Assembly (NCBI GenBank): GCA_937873515.1
Contig: CALMYB010000010.1
Location: forward strand, 124,001 to 188,000
Origin: an uncultured Acidobacteriota bacterium
GTDB lineage: Bacteria > Acidobacteriota > Blastocatellia > Pyrinomonadales > Pyrinomonadaceae
Reading direction: 5' to 3'
Length of the DNA: 64,000 bases
Below, piece after piece: positions 1-7,415 of this stretch. Each line of letters begins with the position of its first letter. Position 1 is the stretch's first letter. The notes under the pieces were generated by a model. It had not been told where the DNA came from. It did not search any database and saw nothing but the letters and a program-made list of their open reading frames with translations. The position numbers were made by a program, and so were the translations under genes.

Positions 1-666
1 CAAAAGTTGACCTCGACGCAGCGGTGTATTTACGGCCAATTGTACGAGCCTATAGAGTAGCTGATCCGATTCGAGTTCCTTCCAAAGAGCTTCCTTTTGC
101 TCGGCTGTGAGAAGTCTTTTTCGAGGTGGCGGTTCCGGAAGTGCTTTCACGTACTGCATCGGATTGCGCTCAAGTAGATCTTCCTCGCAAGCGAGACTAA
201 AGATCTTAGATAGAGTCGACATGATCCTGTTTATCGACGACGGCGAAATGGTACTTTTCTTTTTTCGCTGGTTTTTTCCATATTGCAGTTTCGATCGACA
301 GTCTCGACAATCTTGCGGGGTAATAGAATGAAGTGGCTGGTCCTTGAGGTGCTTCAGAAGAAGTTTTATATAAAGGTTTTTTGCCCCTTTATTTATATTA
401 TTCTGCTCAACATACTTTCGATATGTCGTCTCAACAAATTGACCGAAAGTAATGGTCGTGTCTGTCAGCCCAAACGCTCGGTCAAATAGCTGCTTCACCA
501 ATTGTCGTTCGGCGAGTTCAGCTTCTTCCTTAGTACGGGCTGTCGGAATGACCTGATGAATCGTCTTATGACCTTTAACCCGCCTGTATACCCACCAGCG
601 AGCTGTCGCATACGCCGGATGCTTAGCGTTGATCTTTTTGCCGTTATATTTCTTAAAGACTGACAT
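1..666 (-). CDS. Tyrosine recombinase (integrase of element B), partial
   Basis: Site-specific recombinase, N-terminal 222 residues; the gene runs off the left edge. The minus frame is open from the ATG at 664-666 to base 1. It closely resembles the complete integrase at 25459-26592: both start MSV(F/Y)K(K/R)YNGK and share the block MSTLSKIFSLACEE and the motif NPMQYVKALPEPPPR. The visible part covers the SAM-like core-binding domain and the start of the catalytic domain, including the first catalytic-type arginine context (PLRRGQL). It sits 4 bases after the stop of a small excisionase-like gene, so xis-int form one operon. The tRNA-Pro fragment about 0.5 kb upstream is its likely attachment site. 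The H-x-x-R and Tyr residues lie outside the window. Confidence 0.9.
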   Translation of the reverse strand, partial: MSVFKKYNGKKINAKHPAYATARWWVYRRVKGHKTIHQVIPTARTKEEAELAERQLVKQLFDRAFGLTDTTITFGQFVETTYRKYVEQNNINKGAKNLYIKLLLKHLKDQPLHSITPQDCRDCRSKLQYGKNQRKKKSTISPSSINRIMSTLSKIFSLACEEDLLERNPMQYVKALPEPPPRKRLLTAEQKEALWKELESDQLLYRLVQLAVNTPLRRGQLL

Positions 667-670
667 ACGC

Positions 671-925
671 TTAGAAATTTGCTAACCAGGCATCTACCTC
701 TGTCCTATTAAAAGTTGGTCGACCCACGCCGTGAAACGGCAGGCCATTGCATCTCATCCATCGATTAATCGTTGCTCCTGACTTCTTCAAATACTTCGCG
801 ACTTCAGACTTCGTCATGATCTCTGGTGGCTGAACCGCGTGTATAGCTTTCTCGATGGCTCCTGCCACTGAAGTGTCAATTAACCGAATCAGTTCAGCCT
901 TCTCAATCGTTATTATTTCAACCAT
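671..925 (-). CDS. Excisionase-like helix-turn-helix protein
   Basis: An 84-residue MerR/HTH_17-type DNA-binding protein. Residues from about 37 (IMTKSEVAKYLKKSGATINR) form the helix-turn-helix, followed by a GRPTFNRTEVDAWL wing that is typical of phage and plasmid excisionases. I start it at 925 because the minus strand carries a strong GGAGGA site just before this ATG; a start at 946 would precede that site. It directly precedes the partial integrase, so it probably acts as the recombination directionality factor of element B. A role as a small regulator of int is the alternative. Confidence 0.75.
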   Translation of the reverse strand: MVEIITIEKAELIRLIDTSVAGAIEKAIHAVQPPEIMTKSEVAKYLKKSGATINRWMRCNGLPFHGVGRPTFNRTEVDAWLANF

Positions 926-1126
926 TGAAATTCCTCCGGTTCCCAAGTGGGCAAACGATGTGCCGCAGGCCTTTTGCGTAGAAAACAGTTCAAAAAGTAC
1001 GTGATTTCGCTAAATTTGCACCAATCGACACGCTTTTGAACCACGTTCAAAACGCTACTGAACCGCAGTGATCGATAGTGATAAATTTTGAGAGTTTTGA
1101 GCGGAAAAAGCGGGACAAAAGAATAC

Positions 1127-1146
1127 TGCAACCAACCTGCAACCAA
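1127..1146 (+). repeat. Paired integrase arm-type repeats, element B side
   Basis: Two copies of TGCAACCAA start at 1127 and 1138, an 11-bp offset (one helical turn), about 40 bp from the tRNA-Pro fragment. The same pair with the same offset recurs at 1344-1362 and inverted at 26795-26815. All three flank attachment sites, so they look like integrase or Xis arm-binding sites. The binding role is inferred. Confidence 0.5.
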
Positions 1147-1176
1147 GTCAGAAAAATAGAGCCTCCAGCAATCGCT

Positions 1177-1238
1177 GAAAGCCCCATTTTTATTGGTCGG
1201 GACGGCGAGATTTGAACTCACGACCTCTCGCACCCCAA
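1177..1238 (-). repeat. Attachment site: displaced 3' half of tRNA-Pro
   Basis: This 62-bp segment matches 26923-26984 at 57 of 62 positions without gaps. It includes half of the tRNA terminator stem, the CCA end, acceptor 3' strand, T arm and anticodon 3' strand, then stops abruptly at the anticodon loop. The last 18 bases (cgacctctcgcaccccaa) are identical in both copies and are the likely crossover core. It lacks the 5' half of a tRNA, so it is not functional. It marks the boundary between two tandem integrative elements. Confidence 0.85.
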
Positions 1239-1900
1239 CCAATCTGGGGACCGGTCAAAAGTTCTCAACATTGCTCAAAACCGCTTAAAATCAATACTTC
1301 CGAATCAACCGAATAGCTATGAATCCGTTTGAATCGATAAAAGTGCAACCATCCCGCAACCAACTTGTCTAAAACTACGCCGACCATTACGCGTCGAAAA
1401 TCAAAATCAGTGTGCCCCAATCGTTGAATAAAATACCATACTTCAACCTCCGCCAGCCGCTTATTTTTCTGCTCGTGACATTGGCCAACTCTCACTAACC
1501 TTTAACGGTATGAGTTGACATCATTTGCCATCTAGTGGTGATCTTCGATTTCTAAGACAAAATGTAACGCTTGCCCTGTCATTCTTAACGCTGGCGATCA
1601 AAGTACCGTTTGATCCTCGACGAGCGGGCTTGATTATCTAATGCTGAATATTTCTCACACACGGGTTCGGCCAGCGGGGCTAGCTAGTCGTGCCATGCCC
1701 CGACATCCAACTCATATTTAGCAACCGCGTGAATCTGGTCCATAAGGAGAGCGATAAAGCCGGCCAACCGGGCCGACAAAATGAACTGCGCGCAATCACC
1801 GACGTGACCGACCTGACGTTTTATCCGAACCAGCGCTTGCATCATTCTTTAAGCCTCACCGGGTGACTAGCAAACTCGATCCCGATATTTGCCCGTGCTG
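1239..1900. other. Non-coding left end of element A
   Basis: About 660 bp between the attachment site and the last gene of the biosynthetic operon. It contains the arm-type repeats at 1344-1362. A plus-strand open stretch at about 1692-1868 has no convincing start or recognisable product and may be a gene remnant. I see nothing else here that I can name. Confidence 0.5.
1344..1362 (+). repeat. Paired integrase arm-type repeats, left end of element A
   Basis: GCAACCA occurs at 1345-1351 and again at 1356-1362, the same 11-bp offset as the pairs at 1127-1146 and 26795-26815. It lies just inside the left end of element A, where arm-type sites of a tyrosine recombinase are expected. Confidence 0.45.
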
Positions 1901-2659
1901 TCAAGCTTTTGACGGAACATACTCCCGATAATATTGAGCTACAACCGACTTTGGAAACTGTAGCATAAGTGTCTCCAAAGGTTCGTCCCCAATCGTTCGC
2001 GAGGCCTGCCTGTCACCGTCAGCAGCGGCCCAGCGACTTAGAGATGCTCCTAAGTGAATTCCGTAATTCGCCGAATCTAGTCTAATGGTTCCGTCCCAAA
2101 AAGGTCGAAAATCCGCATTCACGTTGACTCGCGAATTGAAATCATATTCGTTACCGATCTCCACCTGGTTGCTATTCAGGGAATGCTGTTCGTATATATT
2201 CTGTCCAATATCTTCATTCTCGAGATCGAGAGTAAGTAGTTTGGAAGCATCAACCTCATGAAAGCTTGAGGCGATTTGGTTGATCCAATCTGAACCCGCT
2301 GGACTATAGAGTATTCCGTTGTTGATCATTGGCTTCCACTCGTCGCTCCACCAGTAGATCAGATTCCAGATTTTCGGGATCGAAGGGCGGATCAATTCGG
2401 ACGGATCTTTGAACAACAGCACATCGCAATCGAACCACCATCCCCCGAATTTTTGCAGCAAGAGCGTCCTGATAAAATCCGATCGGAAAGGAATGTGCAG
2501 ACACGTGCGTGCCGGACTCGGCAGATTGATCCATGAGTCGATCGTTCCGTCCGTCAAATGCCTGTGACGTGTTCCGAAAATACGGCTGATAGAACTAATG
2601 CATAGCTCTGTGAATGGATGGGGAGTTCCTTCCCAGTATGTGAAAATGTATTCATTCAT
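1901..2659 (-). CDS. DXD-type glycosyltransferase (GT32/capsular-type)
   Basis: 252 residues. The segment LLLQKFGGWWFDCDVLLFK carries Asp77 and Asp79 as the DXD metal/nucleotide-sugar site, in the (Y/F)GG-W/I-Y/F-x-D-x-D context of the OCH1/capsular polysaccharide glycosyltransferase family (GT32-like). No signal peptide or membrane segment is visible, so it should be cytosolic. It is the last gene of the eight-gene operon and overlaps the previous stop by 4 bp, which implies translational coupling. Its likely job is to attach a sugar to the operon's product. Donor and acceptor cannot be read from the sequence. Confidence 0.75.
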   Translation of the reverse strand: MNEYIFTYWEGTPHPFTELCISSISRIFGTRHRHLTDGTIDSWINLPSPARTCLHIPFRSDFIRTLLLQKFGGWWFDCDVLLFKDPSELIRPSIPKIWNLIYWWSDEWKPMINNGILYSPAGSDWINQIASSFHEVDASKLLTLDLENEDIGQNIYEQHSLNSNQVEIGNEYDFNSRVNVNADFRPFWDGTIRLDSANYGIHLGASLSRWAAADGDRQASRTIGDEPLETLMLQFPKSVVAQYYREYVPSKA

Positions 2660-3381
2660 GAATGGTTTTGAAGCATTCTTAGATGCCGGTCTCGATGCTC
2701 GTCGGAGCTGATCGATCTAAAGGTTACGCTAAATGAGACTGCGACCTTTTCGTCGTTAATCACATAATGCGGACTGGTAACGGGGATGTAGACGCCGGAG
2801 GAAGGCGTCATATAGAACTTTTCGAATTTCCCTTCATCGACCGTTGCATCCGACAGGGAGAAACCTACCTCATCTGCGTAAAACGCGGCGATCTGGGTGG
2901 GACTGACGATCGGATCTTTTTCATGCCGATTTAAGTAGACCGACTTGGATCCTGACACCTGGAATAAGAAGTTATGTTCGGGGTCGATATGCAGCGGGAC
3001 TCGAACAGATGGGGAACTCACGAATGCAAAGCACATCGGCCGCAAGCAGTCGCTGGCTGCGATCCCGAGCTCGCACGTGAGGTCTTCCAGAAGCTCTTCC
3101 ATAATGCGTTTGTAAGTCGGGAGCTGTTCGAGATTTCTAAAGATCATCCACGTTGAACTGCTTTTGATGTCATCGATCAATTCTGAGATCGAGAGAATGC
3201 CTGTGTGGTCCGATACCACTTCGATCATGTCGGAGGGCAACATGGTCGAAACCCGGGTGAATTCTTCTACCTCGAAGGATGGCTCGCCTGAGAGTCCATG
3301 TTCAAAACAGAAAGAGCGAGTTGGGAAATCCCGCCGAGCTTCTCGATTGATCGTGAGGTGTCCAGGTCGATCTTTATTCAT
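2656..3381 (-). CDS. Cupin/JmjC-like Fe(II) oxygenase-type protein
   Basis: 241 residues with a double-stranded beta-helix signature: VPLHIDPEHNFLFQVSGSK gives an HxD pair (His131, Asp133), followed by SGVYIPVTSPHYVIND with the distal His205. HxD...H is the iron site of JmjC-like and Fe(II)/2-oxoglutarate oxygenases. No obvious 2-oxoglutarate-binding arginine could be assigned by eye. Seventh gene of the operon, overlapping the glycosyltransferase start by 4 bp and starting 3 bp after the methyltransferase stop. A hydroxylation or other oxidative tailoring role is likely. A non-catalytic cupin is the alternative. Confidence 0.7.
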   Translation of the reverse strand: MNKDRPGHLTINREARRDFPTRSFCFEHGLSGEPSFEVEEFTRVSTMLPSDMIEVVSDHTGILSISELIDDIKSSSTWMIFRNLEQLPTYKRIMEELLEDLTCELGIAASDCLRPMCFAFVSSPSVRVPLHIDPEHNFLFQVSGSKSVYLNRHEKDPIVSPTQIAAFYADEVGFSLSDATVDEGKFEKFYMTPSSGVYIPVTSPHYVINDEKVAVSFSVTFRSISSDEHRDRHLRMLQNHS

Positions 3382-3383
3382 TC

Positions 3384-4037
3384 TTATAGTTTTGTGATCG
3401 TTGGAGCCAAAATATGCTTCTCATCCCAGTACATACACCCTGGAGGCGGAGAAACCTCCACCAGATCACCCGTAAATTCCGTGAATCCCGCTTCGTGCAA
3501 AAGTTTGACGTACTCCGGCGTAAACTCCACCTCTCCGGCATAGTGAGTAAACACGCCGCCCGGCTTCAGCAGCCTATAGGCTTCGTCGAAAAAGCTGAAG
3601 CGCGCCGTATGCAACTCATCGAGAGAAATTGGGTAGGTGTCAAAGAGGATTCCGTCGAGGGACGCATCGGGCAATTCAGGAGTAACCTCCTGCCAGAATC
3701 CGAAAAGCGGCTTAACATTTGGATGCTTATCTTTGAACTTCAACACGTTGTCGAAGACGTTAGCATTCGCCTCGACGATCCAATGCTCGGCGATCGGATC
3801 CTCCTGGATGAATGCGGCCGAGATCCCGAGTCCAAATCCAATCTCGAGTACAACGCCTCCCCGTGAAGCAGCAATGGATGCTAAACGCTTCATGTAAGCC
3901 CCCTCCCACGTTTCCATGACCGGATGCCCGTCTATGAGGAGTTGTTTAGCCGTGATCTCTACGGGGGCGTTCCTCCACTTTTCTCGCGTGTCAGGAAATG
4001 CGAGCTCATTCAACGGATGATTTTCTTTATTGAACAT
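3384..4037 (-). CDS. Guanidinoacetate N-methyltransferase homologue
   Basis: 217 residues, similar along its length to animal guanidinoacetate methyltransferase (GAMT). Shared blocks are VMETWEGAYMKRLA (human VMERWETPYMHALA), VVLEIGFGLGIS (SAM loop), EHWIVEAN, LPDASLDGILFDTYPIS and YRLLKPGGVFT. The substrate-binding acids of GAMT are kept: Glu45 in the METWE motif and Asp133 in FDTYP. It is therefore a SAM-dependent methyltransferase expected to act on a guanidino nitrogen or a close analogue. Position two genes downstream of an amidinotransferase homologue supports guanidino chemistry. Whether the real substrate is guanidinoacetate or a larger guanidino intermediate is open. Confidence 0.8.
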   Translation of the reverse strand: MFNKENHPLNELAFPDTREKWRNAPVEITAKQLLIDGHPVMETWEGAYMKRLASIAASRGGVVLEIGFGLGISAAFIQEDPIAEHWIVEANANVFDNVLKFKDKHPNVKPLFGFWQEVTPELPDASLDGILFDTYPISLDELHTARFSFFDEAYRLLKPGGVFTHYAGEVEFTPEYVKLLHEAGFTEFTGDLVEVSPPPGCMYWDEKHILAPTITKL

Positions 4038-4052
4038 GATGATTTCGATGAT

Positions 4053-4733
4053 TTAAGTTTTAGTAAGCTCAAATAGCTCTAAAATGAAGTCGTAGTTACC
4101 GTTCTCATCGGCCAACCGAGATTCCTGGATCAGGCGAAGCGAGATTCTACTCTCACGACATAGTCTCTCGAGCAGCGGTCGGTCACCGCTCGTTGAGGAA
4201 AAACCGAGGAACGCTTCGCCGTTATCTTTCAGGTAACTATCGAAGCCCGAGAGATATTTTTGGATGGACCGATAGTTCGGGTCAAAAACACTTCGTTGCA
4301 AGAGGTTATCCTCTTCGAGAGCCTGCTGGACAAATGGCGCGTTCCAAAATATCCTATCGAACCTAGCCCCTTTATCGACCTGCTCGAAAACGTCGGACAC
4401 AAAAGCGTCGACTCGTTGTTCGACTCCGTGGAGGATACTGTTTATCCTGGTGTTGGCCACAGCGTCCGGGTTTAGATCTACCGCAGTTACGTTACATCCC
4501 GTCAAAGCCTGCGTGACCGCTATAAGCCCCGTACCGCTTCCGATCTCAAGAAGCTTCTCGCCATCTTGTCCGGATAATGCTTCGCAAAAGAAAAAGCTGT
4601 CCTCGAAAATCGGCGGCGCGAATACAGTATTCAATCCAACAAAAGATCTACCGTTAAACTCGAACGTGTAGACCTCGGGAAGTGCTCGATTCCTGAGCAG
4701 ATACTCGTTGGTGATATCAACGTAATCAAGCAT
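4053..4733 (-). CDS. Class I SAM-dependent methyltransferase (HemK/MTS-like)
   Basis: 226 residues. Motif I is KLLEIGSGTGLIAV (about 60-73), motif II is NVTAVDLNPDAV, and motif IV reads FWNAPF (Asn131-Phe134), a variant of the NPPY/F box of N-methyltransferases such as PrmC/HemK. The N-terminal 45 residues (FNGRSFVGLNTVFAPPIFED) resemble the pre-SAM segment of small-molecule and protein MTS-domain enzymes. It lies between the amidinotransferase (4 bp away) and the GAMT-like gene (15 bp), so it likely methylates the same product. The acceptor atom is unknown. Confidence 0.7.
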   Translation of the reverse strand: MLDYVDITNEYLLRNRALPEVYTFEFNGRSFVGLNTVFAPPIFEDSFFFCEALSGQDGEKLLEIGSGTGLIAVTQALTGCNVTAVDLNPDAVANTRINSILHGVEQRVDAFVSDVFEQVDKGARFDRIFWNAPFVQQALEEDNLLQRSVFDPNYRSIQKYLSGFDSYLKDNGEAFLGFSSTSGDRPLLERLCRESRISLRLIQESRLADENGNYDFILELFELTKT

Positions 4734-4737
4734 AGTT

Positions 4738-5796
4738 TCACTTTACGGCGCACCGTTTAAGGTCCAGGGTCGCGCAATGAAAGGAACCGCCGAAGATGTA
4801 ATAACTCTCGAAAGGACAGGGGATCGGTTCGAACCCGTGGTTTCTTAACACTCGGATCATATCCTCCTGGTTCTCTTCTACGACGACGCGTTTTCCGTCT
4901 AAGCTCAAGACGTTCATGCTCATCCAATCACTCACGACGCGGTACTCGCCGATCTGCGCAAAAAATGACTTGGGCTTTGGTGCTTCGATCAGATCCCATT
5001 TTTGTAAAAATTCAGGTAACCGCTTTGGATCGACGAATTCAGGGTTGAACAAGAGCTTGCCCTCGGCGAGCGGCATGATCGTAGTGTCGATATGCAACGT
5101 GGTCTTACTGAGCGACTCGATCAAGCTGATCTCAACTTTTTCGGGAAGGATATGCTGTAACCACTCTACGCCGAAATTGTTGGTAGCATGACTGAGCTGA
5201 CCGACAATGTTGTTTCCAAAACGCAGAAAGTCCGCCGCATCAAACGTAGGCTCGAACTCCGTAATTGAGAATGGAAAGGTATCACCTTTGAGATCGTAAT
5301 AGAGTTTGTCGGATAGGCTTGGCTTCGGGGCTGAGATCCATCTCGCTCCACCTTTGAACAATTCCTTGAGGATAGTTCTGAAAGGAAACGCTTCGAAGTA
5401 TCGACCTCTGTCCGACATTGGACACTCAATGATCAGGTCGCCGACTACCAGGAACACATCTCGTGGATTGGCGCTCGAAAGGCCGTTGGCAACTTCCCAG
5501 TCAGGTGTAGAGTATCCTCTCCCGAAATCCATCCCATCCGGTCTCCACACGTTAATGCCCTCACGCGTGAGGATATCGATAAAGGTCTGCAGATCACTGG
5601 TTGCTCGTTCGATCAGCTCTTGAGGTATTGGTTTCCCTTTTGACGCGAATATATCTTGGTAATCGGACAACGCCTCCTCGGGGATCGTATTCAACAAAAG
5701 TCGATCCCAATCAGGAAAGTACGAATTATCGATCCGCCCCACGACGACATCTTCGAGAGGATCCCATTCATTCCAAGAACTGACTAAACCTTTCAT
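4738..5796 (-). CDS. Arginine:glycine amidinotransferase family enzyme
   Basis: 352 residues. The family (AGAT, also StrB1, CyrA and SxtG) transfers the amidino group of arginine to an amine through a cysteine adduct. Visible signatures are VSSWNEWDPLEDVVVG near the N terminus, CPMSDRGRYFEAFPFR, PTFDAADFLRFGNNI (catalytic-type Asp186/Asp189), LHIDTTIMPL (His235) and FGGSFHCATLDLKR with the nucleophile Cys341 near the C terminus. Length is slightly shorter than mitochondrial AGAT, which carries a transit peptide. With the GAMT homologue downstream it could support a creatine-like guanidine-formation and N-methylation sequence. The acceptor amine is unknown. Confidence 0.88.
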   Translation of the reverse strand: MKGLVSSWNEWDPLEDVVVGRIDNSYFPDWDRLLLNTIPEEALSDYQDIFASKGKPIPQELIERATSDLQTFIDILTREGINVWRPDGMDFGRGYSTPDWEVANGLSSANPRDVFLVVGDLIIECPMSDRGRYFEAFPFRTILKELFKGGARWISAPKPSLSDKLYYDLKGDTFPFSITEFEPTFDAADFLRFGNNIVGQLSHATNNFGVEWLQHILPEKVEISLIESLSKTTLHIDTTIMPLAEGKLLFNPEFVDPKRLPEFLQKWDLIEAPKPKSFFAQIGEYRVVSDWMSMNVLSLDGKRVVVEENQEDMIRVLRNHGFEPIPCPFESYYIFGGSFHCATLDLKRCAVK

Positions 5797-5816
5797 AAGT
5801 GCTTCACATGCGCGCT

Positions 5817-6806
5817 CTAACCTAATCGCCGATTTGCCGATCGCATGATCTTGGTCAGCAATTCGCTATAGGTCACGCCCGCCGCGGCCGCCGACCGGCA
5901 GAAATCTCCGATCTCAGGATGAAGATGCGGCAGTGGGTTGATCTCTATAAAGTAGATTTCGCCCGACGGATCAACGCGAAAGTCGATACGAGCGGCGTCA
6001 CGGCACGCTAATCCGTTGAAAATTATCTCGCTCGCCGATCTGATCTTCTTTGCCAACCGCAAATCATCGATTCTTACATACTGCGCACGGTCGCCCGAGT
6101 TCTCCTTAACGTCGAAACCGTAGACAGGGCTATTCAACAGCACCACCTCTATGGGATCAAAAACCTCTACTTCGCCTTCTGAACCCGTCAATCCGATTGT
6201 CACCTCGGTCCCCGTTATGAACCGTTGAACGATCATAGGTCGACGATATAGATTAAACATCGAGCTCAAGTGCTCCTTAAGTTCTGCATGAGAGTGAGCG
6301 ATCGAGGTTTCACTTATGCCTATACCGCTGCCTTCGTGTGCAGGCTTAACGATGTACGGATAATCGCTCAGTCCAGAAGTAGCTTCGATGTCCGAAGGAG
6401 TTTGAATGTAGATCCAATCCGGTGTGCTAACTCCGAGCTGCTTAACCAAAAAGTTCGTGAGGTTCTTATCGAGCGTCTTCAACATCACGTCCGGCTCGGA
6501 AAACACGTAAGGAAGACCGTAAAGCTCGCAAAAAGAAGGTATCAGTGACTCTCGATAACTCCCTCCCGCCATTTCGCAAATACTGAATATGAGTGCGTTC
6601 GCTTTTACCAGCTCCTGCGGAGTGTCTGGGCCGTAACGAAAATCCAGCACGTTGTACCCTATTCCAGTAAGTCCGTCACGCAGTAATGCGACGGTGTCGG
6701 GTATGTCCCAATCAGCGCTCAGATCACTCGGCTCGCCCTCGAATTGGGGTTGATAGTCGAGTCGAAGATTGTAGACGAGTGCCAAATCCTTTTGAGAAGT
6801 CTCCAT
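5817..6806 (-). CDS. ATP-grasp ligase, D-Ala-D-Ala-ligase-like
   Basis: 329 residues with the D-alanine-D-alanine ligase fold. Features are an N-terminal substrate domain, DKNLTNFLVKQLGVSTP, YPYIVKPAHEGSGIGI (ATP-grasp glycine-rich lysine loop), FITGTEVTIGLTG, and near the C terminus ARIDFRVDPSGEIYFIEIN plus PLPHLHP, which holds the Mg-binding acids. It should join a carboxylate to an amine through an acyl phosphate. Genuine Ddl is normally chromosomal near mur genes. Here it lies in a mobile operon between FolE-like and amidinotransferase genes, so a dedicated peptide- or amide-forming ligase for the metabolite is more likely. Confidence 0.82.
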   Translation of the reverse strand: METSQKDLALVYNLRLDYQPQFEGEPSDLSADWDIPDTVALLRDGLTGIGYNVLDFRYGPDTPQELVKANALIFSICEMAGGSYRESLIPSFCELYGLPYVFSEPDVMLKTLDKNLTNFLVKQLGVSTPDWIYIQTPSDIEATSGLSDYPYIVKPAHEGSGIGISETSIAHSHAELKEHLSSMFNLYRRPMIVQRFITGTEVTIGLTGSEGEVEVFDPIEVVLLNSPVYGFDVKENSGDRAQYVRIDDLRLAKKIRSASEIIFNGLACRDAARIDFRVDPSGEIYFIEINPLPHLHPEIGDFCRSAAAAGVTYSELLTKIMRSANRRLG

Positions 6807-6821
6807 ATTCTGTCCGCGCGA

Positions 6822-7394
6822 TCAATTTGAAAGTATGATCGAGATCTCCTGTTGCCTGACAGGTTCCTGGCAGGTACCCAATGAATAGGTCACGACATTT
6901 ACAGACTCGTATTTTTGCGGTCCTCTGTAACAGAGGCACGCATGGCTGGCCTTAACGCGAGCAAACGCTCCCTTCGCATTGCCGAAGGTAAGCAGGTCTT
7001 CGCAGAGTTCCCTCGCGACATTTTCCTGAATGTTGAAACGACGCGTGCGATAATCAACTAATCGCGAAAGCTTTCCGATCCCCAAAATTAGCGAGTCGGG
7101 TTCGTAGATAAGGTCAACAGTCCCCCAAAATGGCAGAAAATGGTGCATGCAAAAAGCGAGATACGAGATGTTCAGCCCGCTCACCAGCCCAGAGAAGTCA
7201 CGATCGGCGACTTCCTCGGTCACCGTAAGTATTTCCGAGGCGTCTTTGCTCACGTAGCCGGCAAAAAGCTCTCGATACGCAGCGGTGATCCGATCGGGTT
7301 TCTCCTCGATCCCTTTTAAAAACTTGTCCAATTCTGCTTGCGGCAGAAACTCGCTCATCCAATCGGTAAGCTTTGAATCAGGGTTTTTGCTCAT
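6822..7394 (-). CDS. Divergent GTP cyclohydrolase I (FolE) homologue
   Basis: 190 residues, the length of Bacillus FolE/MtrA. Alignable blocks are KPDRITAAYRELFAGY (family TPKRVAKMYxExFxG), ISYLAFCMHHFLPFWG (family SMCEHHLxPFxG), LGIGKLSRLVDYRTRRFNIQE and ASHACLCYRG (family AEHMCMxxRG). Predicted zinc ligands Cys82, His85 and Cys153 and the catalytic-type His84 and His151 are all present. The glutamate of the CEHH motif is methionine (Met83), and the N-terminal NREGL segment is missing. It could make a pterin or 7-deazapurine precursor from GTP, or have been recruited to another substrate. Its place in an amidinotransferase operon is unusual. Confidence 0.78.
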   Translation of the reverse strand: MSKNPDSKLTDWMSEFLPQAELDKFLKGIEEKPDRITAAYRELFAGYVSKDASEILTVTEEVADRDFSGLVSGLNISYLAFCMHHFLPFWGTVDLIYEPDSLILGIGKLSRLVDYRTRRFNIQENVARELCEDLLTFGNAKGAFARVKASHACLCYRGPQKYESVNVVTYSLGTCQEPVRQQEISIILSN

Positions 7395-7415
7395 CTCTTC
7401 TTGTAAAATTCACGT

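Noticed and set aside
913..1242. 109-residue minus-strand ORF over the displaced att site
   Set aside because: It spans the att site and arm repeats and has no family resemblance; it is chance open sequence.
1692..1868. Plus-strand open stretch of about 59 codons
   Set aside because: No start codon with a ribosome-binding site and no recognisable product; could be a remnant but not a gene.
5817..6806. Housekeeping D-Ala-D-Ala ligase
   Set aside because: The fold matches, but operon context is biosynthetic and mobile. I keep it as a Ddl-like ATP-grasp ligase and do not assign ddl.
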